Shown one piece after another: positions 23,953 through 37,305 of a DNA stretch of 64,000 nucleotides. Each line of letters opens with the position of its first letter. Position 1 is the stretch's first letter. The position numbers and the translations under genes are program-made. Origin of the DNA: Buxus sempervirens (Eukaryota > Streptophyta > Magnoliopsida > Buxales > Buxaceae); assembly GCA_947561395.2 (NCBI GenBank), contig OX387184.1, positions 5,518,001 to 5,582,000 on the forward strand, read 5' to 3'. The notes below the pieces were generated by a model. The model was given only the letters and a program-made list of their open reading frames with translations, did no database searches and was not told the origin of the DNA.

Positions 23953-24345
23953 CTGTTGGAACTGTATCGACGGCAACAGTAATAGAAGAGAGGGACACTG
24001 TTGGAATTGTATCGACAGCAACTGTAATAGAAGAGAGGTACAGTGAGTCAGTGAGAGGGGCGAGCAATTCTGACTTCCGTGGTAGAGGTATGGGAGAAGA
24101 TGAGAAACTCTTAGGTTTGCAGGAGACAATCGTATGGAGGTTTGCAGGAGGGGGTTTTAGTGGTATATATACAACGGGCTATTCGGGTTTTTTCGGGTTG
24201 TACCTAGTGAGCCTGAGCCCAGCCCGAACTTAATTTCAAGCTCAAGATTGAGCCCAGCTCAAACCCAAACCCAAACTTATTTCTTAAATCGGGCTGTTAT
24301 TCGGGCTTCGGGCGGTCCGGGCCAAACTTACAGCTCTACTTGAAA
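23953..24345. repeat. Short tandem duplication and gggctt-rich repeat tail
   Basis: A block of about 45 bp beginning 'tgttggaactgtatcgac' is duplicated at 23953-24043. Downstream, 24150-24345 is rich in 'agcccagcccgaa/gggcttcgggcggtccggg' and ends 'aacttacagctct', like one end of a hAT-type MITE. Its partner end was not found. The remaining DNA up to the GATL gene shows no recognised gene. Confidence 0.4.
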
Positions 24346-27300
24346 CGTGACCCAACGGTATTGCAATTTACCACTTTGTCGAGATCGTCAAGACAAATCC
24401 ATAGATATAATATAGCAGCCATTTTGGAGGTGTAGTTTTTCGCTTCTCTTCCTTACCCTACCATCCATTTTGGAGGTGTAGTTGCAAAGACGTGATAGCG
24501 ATTTTAAAGTTAATATAGGTAGACCCCTCGGCATCCTATTCCTCTTCTTTTGATCCGACCCGACAAAGACAATAATTGCTGGAGGGTTGAAAGTAGTCGA
24601 AACTTTTTTTGCCATTTTAGCCGGATTTTGTAGAATCATTATGCTGTCAAAGGCCAAACCCAAAAATTTAGGAAAAGCATGTAAAGATTGGTGCCGACTT
24701 CATATGGGGTAATTTCTAATTTGAGTTATGGACTCCAGCTTGGTTATTTAATTTACCCGCATTGAAACTGTTCAATTTTTAATCCTTGTTTGGTTCCTTT
24801 TGATCAATTTTTTGCTGTTGAGGCTCACAGCGATGTTCCCCTCTCCCTTCAGCTAGCCCTTGAGAAAGAAGCTGTCGGTGGGTTAATTTCAAACATTAAA
24901 TCATTGAAAGAGGCTTTGTGAGGGAGAGGAAAAATGAGCCCTGTTGGGACCCTCCGATTACAAATGAATAACCCCATCACCACTGTTTATGCTTCATAAA
25001 AGACTAAAATTAGTCCCGATGAATGATTGTCGGTTCACTACTGGAAGGGGCCTACATGGGCCTCGCAATAGCTACATATAATGCTTAGCCCAATAGGAAC
25101 ACGCACTGCACTAAAAAGTCAAGGCCCGATCGATCAATAGATCGATCTTTACATCATTTATCAATCAAACCCATACACAGATCTCGGGCGTAAAGTCAAA
25201 GATTGGAATCTAAAGGAAGGAAGCTTCTCTGGTTTATCAATTATCACACAGACTCTTATTTTGTTTCCCTCTAGCTTCTTCATTGTTGAATGGTTTGTCG
25301 TATTTGAATATTTAAGAGCTCGAGAAGTAGCCAACAACAACCCATCCGAACAAATTCTGACATTTAGGCCCAGTTGTACACAGAACGAGAGACTCCGTAA
25401 CAATTATTTTGACTCGATCGCTCTCTCCATCCCGCTTACGTACCCAACAACGACTACACTTTGGAACGTACTTACATCATTCCCTTTTAAAAGTCTCGAA
25501 CGAGGATAAGGCGCTGAGCACGTTTGGTTGACTTTTGGGCACCCCGGTTTGGTTCGTCGGTCAGATGTCGGTGACCGTCGGTTTGGAGAGAAAAAGAGAA
25601 TTATTAATTTTACCGTGTCTTCTTGACTATGTATCATTTGTTTGTTAGGTAGGTAAGCCATGGAGATTGGAGCACATGTTGCGTTTATAATATGTAACAA
25701 AGACCATGCATGTATCCTGTATGTATGTCATAGGAAGAGATCATGAAGAATGAGAAGTTGAGCCGTGTGCCCTATGTGTAGTTTGTGCATTATTTCTAGC
25801 TAGTGTGATCTAAAAGTGGAACCAAAATAATGGAGAAGGGCATGTCATGTGAGGTGCTGCACCATTGCACATGCTATCAATCATGCAACCGAAGCCCTGT
25901 TTTCTACCCATTAATCATGACGAGGGGGCGTTTCCTTTTTTGGAATACAACACAACCAATATATAATTGCCGAATTGGAGGTGTGGGGCGCTGTGGGTTT
26001 GGGTGTTAATAATTTCATCTTAGCCGCGTGTTATGTGTGACTTAGCTTGAATGGTGTCAAGTCTTCTAGTTAGTTTGGCATCTTATCTTCTTAAACAAGT
26101 GTTATCTTCTTTCTAAGAAGGTTTGTTTAAAATGTGTTAACGGGAAGCACATGATAATTATAATTATGATCTTTCCCTATTTTGTTTCTTTAGGGGGGTT
26201 GACTGGTACAAAACATATCATCCACTCTCACACGAGGCATGAAACTATTGGGTTAGTTTCTAATTCATAATTAATGTATTTTGTTCCCCCCTTTAATTTA
26301 CCCCAATTTCAACCTCATCAGTCATCATGCATGCATGCATCTCCTTTCACATACATTAATGCATGCTGCTGCATTTTGAGTTCAAAAACACGCATTTTTG
26401 GCGTTAATTGAACTTTGGAGAATGGATATCCCTCGAGTCTCATGGCAACTGCGGAATATAAACTCCTTAATTTTGTCCGTACCCAAACTCTTTCTCTTCC
26501 CATGTTACTACAATTAATTGCCAAACTAACACCTAGCAAAACATCCCCCCAAGCCTTAACGGATATGATGTGGGAAGCTTCAGCCTCTTCTGGCGTGCAA
26601 ATCCGTTTCAATTAAATGCAGAGAGAGAGAGAGAGAGAGAGGGAGAAATAATTTTTGAGTGGAGATAAGAAACAAGTAAGAGTAGAACGCAATCAACAAA
26701 TGCGTGGTAATGGGAACATCCCAAAGGCAGCACCCGTAGACGGCGACTGGAGTCGCGCCCTTTTCGCTTGGCCATCAATTAAAGTGTTAGGTCACATGCT
26801 AATGGTAGTCACTAGTCACCACCCCCACTCTGATAACTTTCTGTTGAGTTTATCATATTCAGATTTTCCTGCAATCCGATCCTTCACACAAATCAACGGC
26901 ACTTCCTTCTCCCACGTACTAGTGCCTATGGACCCACGTTGAAAAGTACCTGCCGTATTTTCCTGTTTGTCCTTTTCACTTGCTTTAAGCATTTGGTAAT
27001 TCAGATCACAAGGATACAACTTAACGCGTAAAAATATTGCTCCTCTATGAGCCTCAAACCAAACCAAGCGCGACACAAAGAGCGGTGTCAGAACTGAGAA
27101 GGACGCGCTTGCTGAATTTAACGTGTCAACTAAAATTAAATGGAGGAAGCTGCGCTAGAGCTTTCGCGACGGGGAAATCTCAACTTCGGGGCCAACAAAG
27201 AGAGAGCAAAGTTACCAGGACTCCAGGAGAAATGTGGGTCCCCATAGCCCCCGAAGGAAAAGGCTAATAAAAAAATAATCCACAACTGGTGTGATGCCTA

Positions 27301-27566
27301 TGTACGACTTTCCTTCCAAATCCTTGACCTAGCCCTTCGTTGGGCCTGAGCCAGCCAGCCAGCCATACGCCAACCACCTTCTTTTCGATTCCCTTTTTTA
27401 ATTAAATCAACGTAAGTTTAAAGCCAAGTGGAGCGAACTCGCTCTCCCAAATCCTTCTTTTAAGACCCAGCGCAGCAGTTGGTACTTGGAAGCATAAGCA
27501 CCCAAACCTTCCCTTACGCCTCTGCTCTCATGTCGAACCTCTGAAGACCAAAACTTATACTACATC
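24346..27566. other. Intergenic; upstream region of the GATL gene
   Basis: No recognisable coding sequence; ORFs up to about 98 codons on both strands overlap each other. A (GA)n run lies at about 26620-26641. The 300 bp before 27567 are C/T-rich and presumably hold the GATL promoter and 5' UTR; no TATA box could be assigned with confidence. Confidence 0.45.
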
Positions 27567-28601
27567 ATGCCTCGTCTCCTCCTCCCACTCCTCCTCCTCC
27601 TCTCGCTCGCCACCGCCAATGCCATCACCTCCGGTAAATTCAGAGAAGCCCCTGAATTCTATAACTCGCCAGACTGTCCTTCTGTACCTGCCGACGACGA
27701 TAACGACGGAGATAATAGCGTCTGCTCAGAAGACATCGTCCACGTGGCTATGACCCTCGACGCTGCTTACCTCCGTGGCTCCATGGCCGTCATCCTCTCC
27801 GTTCTCCAGCACTCCTCCTGCCCCCAGAACGTCGACTTCCACTTCGTCGCCTCCAAGTCCGCCGACATCCACCACCTCCAGCGTACCATCTCCGCCTCCT
27901 TCCCTTACCTCCGTTTCCACGTCTACCGCTTCGAGGACGGGCCCGTGTCCGGTCTCATTTCCACTTCCATACGCGCTGCCCTGGATTGCCCGCTCAACTA
28001 CGCGCGAAACTACCTGGCGAATCTCCTCCCGTTTTGCGTCCGCCGAGTCGTCTACCTCGATTCCGATCTCATCCTCGTCGATGACATTGCCAAACTCGCT
28101 GCCACCCCACTCGGTGATCACGCTGTTCTGGCCGCCCCCGAGTACTGTAATGCCAACTTCACGTCGTATTTCACGCCGACGTTTTGGTCCAATCCTTCCC
28201 TGTCGTTGACGTTCGCAGGCCGGAATGCTTGTTACTTCAATACAGGGGTTATGGTCATCGATCTCCAACGATGGAGAGTGGGAGACTACACGACCAAGAT
28301 TGAGGAGTGGATGGAGCTTCAGAAGCGAATGAGAATCTACGAACTGGGGTCCTTGCCGCCATTTTTGCTCGTATTTGCCGGGAACATAGCTCCGGTTGAT
28401 CACCGATGGAATCAACACGGTCTTGGCGGAGATAATTACAGGGGGCTTTGCCGGGATCTGCATCCGGGTCCCGTAAGTCTCTTGCATTGGAGCGGAAAGG
28501 GTAAACCATGGGCTCGCCTCGACGCGAACCGGCCGTGCCCATTGGACGCCTTGTGGGCTCCGTACGATCTCTTGCGAACGCCATTCGCTCTTGATTCCTG
28601 A
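27567..28601 (+). CDS. GATL: GATL-type glycosyltransferase (GT8 family)
   Basis: Intronless 344-residue galacturonosyltransferase-like protein of CAZy family GT8, a Golgi/secretory-pathway enzyme group implicated in pectin and xylan synthesis. The N-terminus is a clear signal or anchor ([19 protein letters not shown]). GT8 landmarks: [19 protein letters not shown] at about 59-77, the metal-binding DxD as [11 protein letters not shown] (DSD at 165-167), [19 protein letters not shown] at about 218-236, [10 protein letters not shown] at 281-290, and HWSGKGKPW at 307-315, the HxxGxxKPW signature. One N-glycosylation sequon (NFT, 197). It lacks the long N-terminal stem of GAUT proteins, as expected for GATLs. 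Codons are strongly C/G-ending in contrast to the flanking AT-rich DNA, typical of intronless GATL genes. Donor and acceptor substrates are not inferable. Confidence 0.95.
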   Translation: MPRLLLPLLLLLSLATANAITSGKFREAPEFYNSPDCPSVPADDDNDGDNSVCSEDIVHVAMTLDAAYLRGSMAVILSVLQHSSCPQNVDFHFVASKSADIHHLQRTISASFPYLRFHVYRFEDGPVSGLISTSIRAALDCPLNYARNYLANLLPFCVRRVVYLDSDLILVDDIAKLAATPLGDHAVLAAPEYCNANFTSYFTPTFWSNPSLSLTFAGRNACYFNTGVMVIDLQRWRVGDYTTKIEEWMELQKRMRIYELGSLPPFLLVFAGNIAPVDHRWNQHGLGGDNYRGLCRDLHPGPVSLLHWSGKGKPWARLDANRPCPLDALWAPYDLLRTPFALDS

Positions 28602-30240
28602 GACAGGAACGCTGTAGGGAGTAGTCTTTAATTTCCCCCGATCTTGCGTTGGACTCTCCATTCTCCATGGCGCATGCTAATCATCAGATCAGAAGCAATG
28701 AAGGAACGAAGGACGACCCAAATTAATGCTGGATATTTAAATGAAGGGGTAAATCTTCAATTACTTGAGCTACAATTGTCCTGGGTTTTTCAAATGCTTC
28801 AGGGGCTGTGAAACAGAAGCTGGCGATCGATGAGAGATTAAGCGGTTGAAAAATATCCTTGGGTGGGCGTCTGTTCTCGTTAGCTAGCAACTCAAAGGTG
28901 ATCAATGTGGAGGAAGTAAAAGATACGGGCATTAACAGATCGTTTAAAAGCTTCCATTTCTTTTGTCTCTGGAGGGGCGTACAAAGGATTACAAAGTTTT
29001 AATTTGTAGATTACAGAGAATAGGAAATAAAATTTAAATATGAAGTTTGACGAAGAGTTTGTAGATCAAAAACAGAAGAGAACAGAACCTTTTTTTTTTT
29101 CTTTTTTGACATTTTGTTTAATATTTAGTTCTTTCTGATGTATTAGTTTTATTTTTGGAAAATATTTTGTAATAAATGAATAAATAAATAAATAAAATGT
29201 AATGAAGTTTACATGTTATTTCACCGACCCTGATTGACTTGTATGTGATCGGTCCAGAAGTGTAGAAATGTATAATGAACATTTGGAAGGAATCCGGCCT
29301 GATTCTTATAGATCGCTAAGAACAATAATGAAGAAAAACGAACAAAGAAACACAGATTTTATGTGGTTCATCCCAGAATAGGACTACGTCTATGGCTGCT
29401 GTTTTTTCACTATGTCATGAATAGAAGAATACGATGAATGACTACAAGAACAGGGATATACCCTAATACAAAGCGAAATACCCAAAATACCCTCTTGCGA
29501 ATTTTTGAAAATGACCGAGTGTCCAGTATTATCAGGCTCCACAAACCTCAACACATTCGAAAATGGATAAACATTGCCAGTAACGAGGCTCTTTTAAATA
29601 AGCAAAGCAAATTGGATGTGATGGGTGGGGCATCACATTTACATCCATACATTGACAGGAAAGAGACTCCTACCAAAAAGCCAGAAAAATCAGTAAACAT
29701 ATACGTAGATCAGACGGCGAGAATTAATTAGACCATCTGATCCATGTAATAGCTTTCGATGGCCGGGGATGCTTTTGCAGTGCTACTGAGTACTGAGAAT
29801 ATACTTGATCAAACTCGATCTTGCTGGGCTGGACGATCGAGAATAAAAATTACTTAAAACGCTGTTTGCTATATATAACGACTCCGACCAAATGATTCGA
29901 ACAGGTATGTTTTATCGGATGCCTCCGATGAGACGAGTCGAACGGCTATGGTTTTATGAAATTAAAAAGAAAAAGTAGTAGCACCAAGATACGAATATAC
30001 GTACAGATTGTCGTAGAAATAAAAATGAGAAAACAAGGACGGACGGAAAGCAATTTGCGTTATCAAAAACAACTTCGATCTGTAATTGAGCTCACTCCTT
30101 CCTTTGCCCTTTCCAGACCATATGTCATGCCCTGAAACCACACATCGCGTATAACTATACGCACGTGGGTCCGGACGTAACCTTGCTCGTAAGTGAATAC
30201 AACCTATAAATTTATTTCGCCTCGAAACATGAAATTCTCA
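28602..30240. other. GATL 3' region and intergenic DNA
   Basis: 3' UTR-like sequence, then AT-rich DNA. Around 29330-29470 'ttatgtggttcatcccagaa' followed by 'gactacgtc' resembles text found in dispersed plant repeats, but no ends were identified. ORF 29438-29731 (97 codons) is not recognised. Confidence 0.4.
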
Positions 30241-32650
30241 TTAATAAACTTAATGATCAGAGTTATAGCGGAATTTCATAAATAAAATATTAATCCAAAT
30301 CAAGCTTAAACCACCTAGCTATTACACGAAGCCAAACATAACACCAAAAGTTCAAATCCTAAATAGTACTTGTTCATAAGATTCACTAAACATCATAAAT
30401 TCAATAACTTCTCATTTCTTCTCGTCTCCACGGTTATGATAGTTTCCTGTAAAATAATAAGGGGTGAGTTTACATAAAACTCAGTAAGTGGAGTTAATGC
30501 ACTCCATATGATTTCATGCTAAATTTCCACTTTACTTAATATAAATACAATCAATATTATATATGTATATATATAATAAACTGTACTTATGCATGTGTTT
30601 CCTATGTTCATTTATAGTCAATATATATACCGTATACATAAATCTTAAATACAAAGGATCATGCTCTCTATCAAATCAACTATTAATTTAACAATTAACA
30701 TCAAAAGAATTTAACAGAATATATTAAGACTGTAATTCACCATGAAATTTAACCATTTACCTAATAACCAATAATAACAATAACAATAGACAAAAATAAA
30801 GATTTAAATGATTTATTAAACTAAGCCTACAATAAGATCAAAACGCTAGATCTCAACTTCCCAAGAGACCATTCGGTCACTGGGTACTCTGACTAGTTAT
30901 TTACACTAGGAGTATCACATAGCCACATTTCCCAATAGACCCGAAGTCACACCGGGTACTCATACCAGCTTATAAGCCAGGAGTACTCATCAATATCTAT
31001 ATCCTAGTAGGCGTCCCTCACTGGGTACTCAACTAGGTAACGCCCTAGGAGTACAATCCTCCCATCGGTAATCCTTGTGGGTACTTAACTAGTACGTGGC
31101 AAATACTAGAAGTACATCAATTACTATCCCACAAGTCTTCCCAAATTGGGTACTGAACTAGTATCTCAACTAGCAGTACAATCATCATAAATCTCCCAAC
31201 GTTTATTCACGGTGGGTACTGAACTAGTGTTTTAACTAGCAGTACAAACTTATAAATCCCCCAACGTTTATTTACGGTGGGTATTGAACTAGTATCACAA
31301 CTAGCAGTACAAATTCATCCCAGCAATTCTCTTACTGGGTACTGAACTACCAGTTTTATCACTAGCAGTACACTCATCTCATCTTATGAATTCAGAAATA
31401 ATATTCACTTAATTACGTAACCAATATATATAAAAGAACATTTTCTCAATCCAACACATCATTTATCTCATGGATAATGCATAGAACCAAACATCCAACG
31501 CCTAACACAAATGTGAACACGTTTAAATTTACAAATAATAACTCTAACTTACATATGCATAAAGTATAAAATTATAAAATAACATGAAAATAATTCTCAT
31601 GTGATCTCCTGCTGCTATCATGATCTAAAGCAATATCCCACCTCGAGAAACATATTACAGAAATAAAAATATCATAAAGTTCACAACACTGTAAATATAT
31701 GTCATTCAATGAAAAGTAAGATAATTAAAAATCAAGTTCAACCAAAAAATTGCAGAGTAAAGTAATTAAAATAAAGTTAAACTTCACAAGCAAAAGTTTT
31801 GCTTTACCAGAATATTTACCAATGAGTTCACTCCAAAAAGGTACACCCTCTCTGCAACCACTAATTGAATAATTGAAATTGAGTTTGTACAACCAAATAA
31901 TTGAAATTCAGTTCATTTCAAAAGCATGAATCAAATAATTAAAAATAGGTTTACTCAAACCAACTAAATCAAAATGAGTTCAACCCCAATATTCACGTCG
32001 TCACGGTGGAATAAAATATTTACGGTTGAGTTCAACCCCAATATTCCCACTAAAGTATTTACAGTTGAGTTCAACCCCAATAGAACACGTTACCGTCAAA
32101 CCAATCTTTTTTTAATTGCACGATTATTCATATGAAAAACCACATATCCAATAACACCCATCATACCAAAATCATAAAAATATCATAGTCTTTCTTCAGA
32201 TTTATGCTAACACATTCAAGAGCATTCCATAAACTCTAGATTCATACAACATAAAAATCAAATGATGATAATAAGAGAAATAAAGCATTTCAAACATAGA
32301 GAATGGATTAAAACCACTTACCTTCATAGGTTTAGGGTTGGGTAGCTCCAAAATCACTATTCCTTCACCAAAATCCTCTTCTCCATCTTCTAAAACTCAC
32401 CTCCAATGTCAAAAACGGGATTAGGGTTTTAAACCCTTGATTAATATATATTTAAAGTCTAATGACCTTTATGCCCTTCATTAGAAAGATTTAATCTCAG
32501 CCGTTGTTTTAAGTTTGATATTAACACTTAAAAAGATTGATCTGGTGGGTGTGCATGCACCTATCTCCTATACAATAACCTATAAGACTTATGCAAAACA
32601 AGGACTCTTGATTTGGTCAGAGTTGAACCCCATTTATTATTTGAAATTTT
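30240..32650. repeat. Non-coding repeat region, probable decayed transposable element
   Basis: No coding frames. Contains the hairpin tandem array at 30882-31375, three direct copies of 'gttgagttcaaccccaat' (about 31970-32085), and, read on the minus strand, a transcript-like stretch from 'ggtgtaaggacctggtcaaa' to 'acctatgaaggtaag' ending in a good splice donor. This suggests an old LTR-type or non-coding repeat in minus orientation; no LTRs or target duplications were found. Confidence 0.35.
30882..31375. repeat. Eight tandem units with internal inverted repeats
   Basis: Units of about 58-77 bp, each starting gggtact(g/c)aactagt and continuing to actagcagtac. Most units therefore contain a short imperfect palindrome (GTACT..ACTAGT / ACTAG..AGTAC). 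Spacers share 'cccaacgttta..cacggt' in the better conserved copies (about 31190-31290); outer copies are more divergent. Confidence 0.8.
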
Positions 32651-33741
32651 GACCAGGTCCTTACACCATATTCCTTTCTTCATGATGAATCAATATATAG
32701 TCTATGGACGAAGGTGTTTTAGCCGTTTCGAATTTAACCTCGGACAGGTTATTTTATTTTTTTCATGTTGGCTTGAAAAAAAGGGGTGTCGGTGGAGTTT
32801 GCAATGGAGGGGGAGAGAAGGTAAGTTACCCATATCGGAATTCAAAGAAACGAAGGATGGCTAGAGATGAGAAGAACTTTTTTTTTTTTGGTGAAATAGA
32901 GATGAGAAGAACTTGGAGATAGAGCTGGTGCCGGCGTCCATTTAATCCTTATACATACATGAAACTTCTTTTTTTTTTTTGTTGATGTAAAGACATACAT
33001 GATCGAACGAACTCCAGTTCCTGTGCTAGCTGTAACGAGTAATGACATAAAAAGGAAGGAAAGGATAGAATACTTGGTCAGATGCAGTCAGCTGTCAGAG
33101 GAATGAAAAGAAAGTCTCAGATTGTACGTGGGGGTCTTCTTTCCATAGCCTTGTAGACACAATTGCTGACTTATTCACCCTTTCCCCATGTCGATTACAG
33201 CTATTTCTATCGATTGTATCTGAAGCTTTTCTCATGAGTCATGACATGTCCCACAAAATGTTACACGTTAACTTAAGCCACGATATCCTAATCCTCTCCC
33301 CCTCGTTTTTATAATAATATTTTCGTCTTCCTAATTTACATAACAGAACAAGCTCTAGTAACAACCGTGATATTGACTATAAATTATCAAGTGCATTAGT
33401 TTTAAGGTGAAGCAAAATGCGGTAAGGTTAGTTGTGGGCATGACGCAGTTGGTGAGATGAAGAAGAAGGAAGATGGCACGAAACCAGATGTGCGACGCAT
33501 GCACCACGCCTCGAGCCATACGCGATAGATATGAACTCGATCAAGGAGCGAGTCAAAGAAATAATTTAATCTGAACTATAACAAAAAATAAATAAAAAAG
33601 TAAAGCCGAGGGAAAGAAAGCATCAGAAGAAGAATTCTAATGCCCCACAAAATCTATTGAAGAAAACGTAAAGATCATTTAAACTGATTTTCTTGGTAAG
33701 TGATGGAATCCTACTTGCAAACATTTCAATTAATAAATAAA
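32651..33741. other. Intergenic, no gene recognised
   Basis: Low-complexity T/A runs and short ORFs (83 codons or fewer) without recognisable features. It separates the decayed repeat region from the MULE-type MITE. Confidence 0.5.
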
Positions 33742-34269
33742 GGGAAAATTACATTTACACCCCCTGAGTTTTAGCGCGCGGACACTTAAACCCCCTGTGT
33801 TTTGAAAGTGATCACTAACACCCCTCTAGTTTTGTGAAATGTACACATAGCACCCCTGCCGTTAACTTCCTCCTAACGGTGTTAACAAATTTATAAAAAA
33901 TGACCAAATTACCCTTATAAATAATAGAAGAAAGGAAAAAAAAAGGAGGGCATTGGGTTTCTTCATTCAATGAAATTGTCGCTTGAAGAAGGAAAATACT
34001 TCACCCTGCTTATAACATGGTGAAGACGAACCTACGTTCGCACACTTCCCCAAATGCCCCCCCCCCCCCCTTTTTCCTTTCTTCTGTTATTTAAAAGGGT
34101 AATTTGGTCTTTTTTTATAAATTTGTTAACAGCGTTAGGAGGAAGCTAACGGCAGGGGTGCTATGTGTACATTTCACAAAACTAGAGGAGTGTTAGTGAT
34201 CACTTTCAAAACACAGGGGGTTTAAGTGTCCGCGAGCTAAAACTCAGAGGGTGTAAATATAATTTTCCC
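33742..34269. mobile_element. MULE-type MITE with long TIRs and perfect 9-bp TSD
   Basis: 528-bp element. Left end GGGAAAATTACATTTACACC, right end its near-perfect inverse (ggtgtaaatataattttccc). The terminal repeats extend about 180 bp each and include 'aaacccctgtgttttgaaag'-like text, 'gtgatcactaacacccctct' and 'cccctgccgttaacttcctc'. Both flanks carry the identical 9-mer ATAAATAAA (33733-33741, 34270-34278), the target duplication length of Mutator-like elements. Central part includes a C10 run near 34060. No coding capacity. Confidence 0.9.
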
Positions 34270-37200
34270 ATAAATAAATCTAAAACAAGTTGAGCTCAGC
34301 TTCCCGGTTCCTTCTGTTAGGCTATATAAATATTTGTCTACCGGTTTATAGTCACTGTCACATACCTCTTCTATTTATTGTTTTGTCGTTTAGCTTAATT
34401 CCTTCTTATAGCCACTGTTTTATAAGACCAAAAAAAAAAAAAAAGGTAGAAAACTTTGTACAAGCCTGTTTGGAAAACGCTTAGCGGAGGTATGTTTTAT
34501 AAAAATCGAACCCTTTAGAAATTTACATATATGGTGGAGATCATAGAGAAAGTGCTTTTAATTAGGTTGTTATACATAAACCGGGTCTGCCTCAACCCCT
34601 TAGTCCGATGGAGTGCCTGACGGCTTTCGGCCTAGGGGTTTTATTGCCATACATGAGAGGCTTTTTAGATTGTCCCAAGGACGTCCTGAAGCGAATGGGA
34701 GGCCATTCGACCATTAATTCCTTAAACCCATTTATTGTCGCATGTTATCTAAGTTAGATCTTGTTGACTTTTACCATTAATTTAATTACGTCTTCCCAGT
34801 TCCCAGTTACGATTTACGAGACCCAAGGGACGGTCTACCATCTACCCTGCTAGAGATGTGTAACGCCGAGAGGTGTCCGGATCCACCTTCTACGACGGAT
34901 TGCATGCACACAATCGATGGTGGTGGTGGTTCAATATTCCTGCGTGATGTGACTATGCATGTGTGAGTGATTATCAATTCAATGTGGATCTTCAATTTCT
35001 CCTAGATTTTTCAATTACAAGGCATAAGACTGGCCACTACTACTTTATGGTAGAAAAGGGCTAATGATGTTTCCGAGGCATCATGAGATAATTATGTGGG
35101 TTATAAGTGAAATATGATTCCATATGAGATAATTAATTAGGGAGACGGAGACCGAGAAGAGTACGCGTCGAAGAAGCGCAAGCGCGTGTTTGTCTTGGAT
35201 CATGGTTTTTGGTTTCATACTGTTTGTCGGTTTTGTTTCATATGTTACAACTTAAACAACTGGTGTTGACTTGACTAGGGTAATATTATTTATTAAATTT
35301 ACGAAATCAAAACTTGAGTTCCTTCGTATTCCGAAGAGAACAAATCAAATTACTGAATTCTTTAGTTACTAATAATTAAAGTCCGCTGCCTCTCTTTCTG
35401 CTAAAAGGGCAATGATGTATGATACTGATGTCACAAGCGTGCCTCTATCTTTAATATTTGAGGTCCCACTTAGTTATTTGTTCCTTATCATTTTACAAGA
35501 GTAGAAGTGGAACAACAGGATTTGTCTTCTTCTTAGGCTCAAGGAACTACGGGGAAGCTTAATTTCCACAAATTTAAAGTAAACTGTGATATGAGTGAAA
35601 TAGAAATGAAAAAAGCAAAGGATCACAATCTTGTATGTGCTACTTTATGTTGCTTCAGCTTGTTATTTAATTTCTGGCTGTCACCCTTGTCCGTCACCAA
35701 ACTTTCATATGGTATGTTACATCTTAACGTTTTGTGAATTGTGTGAAATCTATAGAGAATTATGGAGTTGAACGGGGTTTTAAATAAAAACAAAAAAAAA
35801 AAATCGTTGCTTCTGATGGTCCAATTTGATTTTCAGCCCAAACTGTTTTAAGGCTGGGGCTTGAAATCTGCAAAAGCTAGTTGATGATCTTAATATACAC
35901 GTACGTTCCCAGGTTGACGCAACGTCTCTGTCATGTTGATCAATGCGACTCCAGACCTTGTGTTGCATTCTGGACAATCTATTTTAATTGCTAGTTAGTG
36001 TTGCATATTAATTGATGATGGAGAGCGAGAAATCTCAACTCCTAGTCGTTGGGCATTATTGTGTGCCGGCGTTCTCAACTGGACCCCATTCCATCAACAA
36101 TGAGTTGCACATTAATGGTGTTTAACAAGATTAGCGCATCCGTTAATGAGTTGCACATTAATGGTGTTCTCAACTGGGCATTATTGTCTACCGGTTTGGT
36201 CGGGATATATATATATCAAAAAGCTTTTAAGACATTACTAAGGTACGGTTTTTAGAAAGTAAAAACGTCAAGCTTGAACTGGCCTGTAAAATATATTGAT
36301 AACTGATTTTCTCTAAAGTTTATGAATGTCATCCCTTGGTGAAAAGGTGGTCTAATGATACAACGGGATAGTTCTTTAAGACCAACAAGAATATCTGCTG
36401 CTTATTGGTCAAGGCTTGGTGCTTGGGGGTATACTCCCTCCAAGGTCTCAAGTTCAAAACCTATTAGATACTATCAATTCTTTGGGGTTACCCTAGGGCC
36501 TTTGGCTTGGTAATTACCCGGTTTGTGTGGGACAGGGTGACTGCACAAGCCCTTGGGGATTAGTTGTGCTGCACGCAAGCTGACCGGATACCCCAAGTTT
36601 TCAACAAAAAAAAAAAGGAGTTAGTGCTTATTTGCATGGGCATGAATGCTTAGTAGAATAGAAATAAAATTGGAGCAACAGCATACATCACCGGTATGGC
36701 TGATGAACCCAGCCTTAGACAAACAAAGCTTAGACCCAAAATTTGAGGCCTGCGGCCGGGCTATTTTGCTTATTTCGTTGGAGCATGACCTTGCCCAATC
36801 CAACTGGATTTTTGAATATCAATGGATTTATAAAACTAGGTTAATATTTTTATTTATATTTTAAAATTATTTTGTTACATTACTAATTCTTTTTATACTT
36901 TGGTTGGTACCATTTGCCTTTATTAACCAACAACTAGGTATTAAAAAACCAATTATAAATATTTTCAGTTGATAATTATTAACTGACAAATAGACAAGTA
37001 TAAATATTTGACCTATACTTTCCTAATGGAAATTACAAAAAATTGATAGGTCCAAGCCTCATCGGTTGAGCTCAGGTTTCTAATTTTGTTTTTGGGCAGA
37101 GCATATATTGAGTATCAGGCCCAAAAACTGGGTTAGGCTGGGCTTGGGCGTGCATAAGGATCTATATTAAGCCTGCTGGCCTGGGCCCGGCCTATTGCCA

Positions 37201-37297
37201 CCTGACTTTTGGTTGCAGCGGGCTCCAACTTTTGCTGAAAGCAACATCAGGTCAAGCCACTTTGGACCTGAGAAAAACGGGTGCTCCATATTTATAA
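34270..37297. other. Intergenic, no gene recognised
   Basis: AT-rich. A small duplication around 36100-36170 ('gagttgcacattaatggtgt' twice). All ORFs are 72 codons or shorter and unrecognised. The stretch 37060-37200 is rich in ggcctgggcccggcc-type text seen in plant hAT derivatives, without defined ends. Confidence 0.45.
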
Positions 37298-37305
37298 GCA
37301 CAACT

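Noticed and set aside
27726-28661. 311-codon ORF on the minus strand
   Set aside because: It is antisense to the GATL gene, caused by its C/G-ending codon use; the plus strand has all GT8 motifs.
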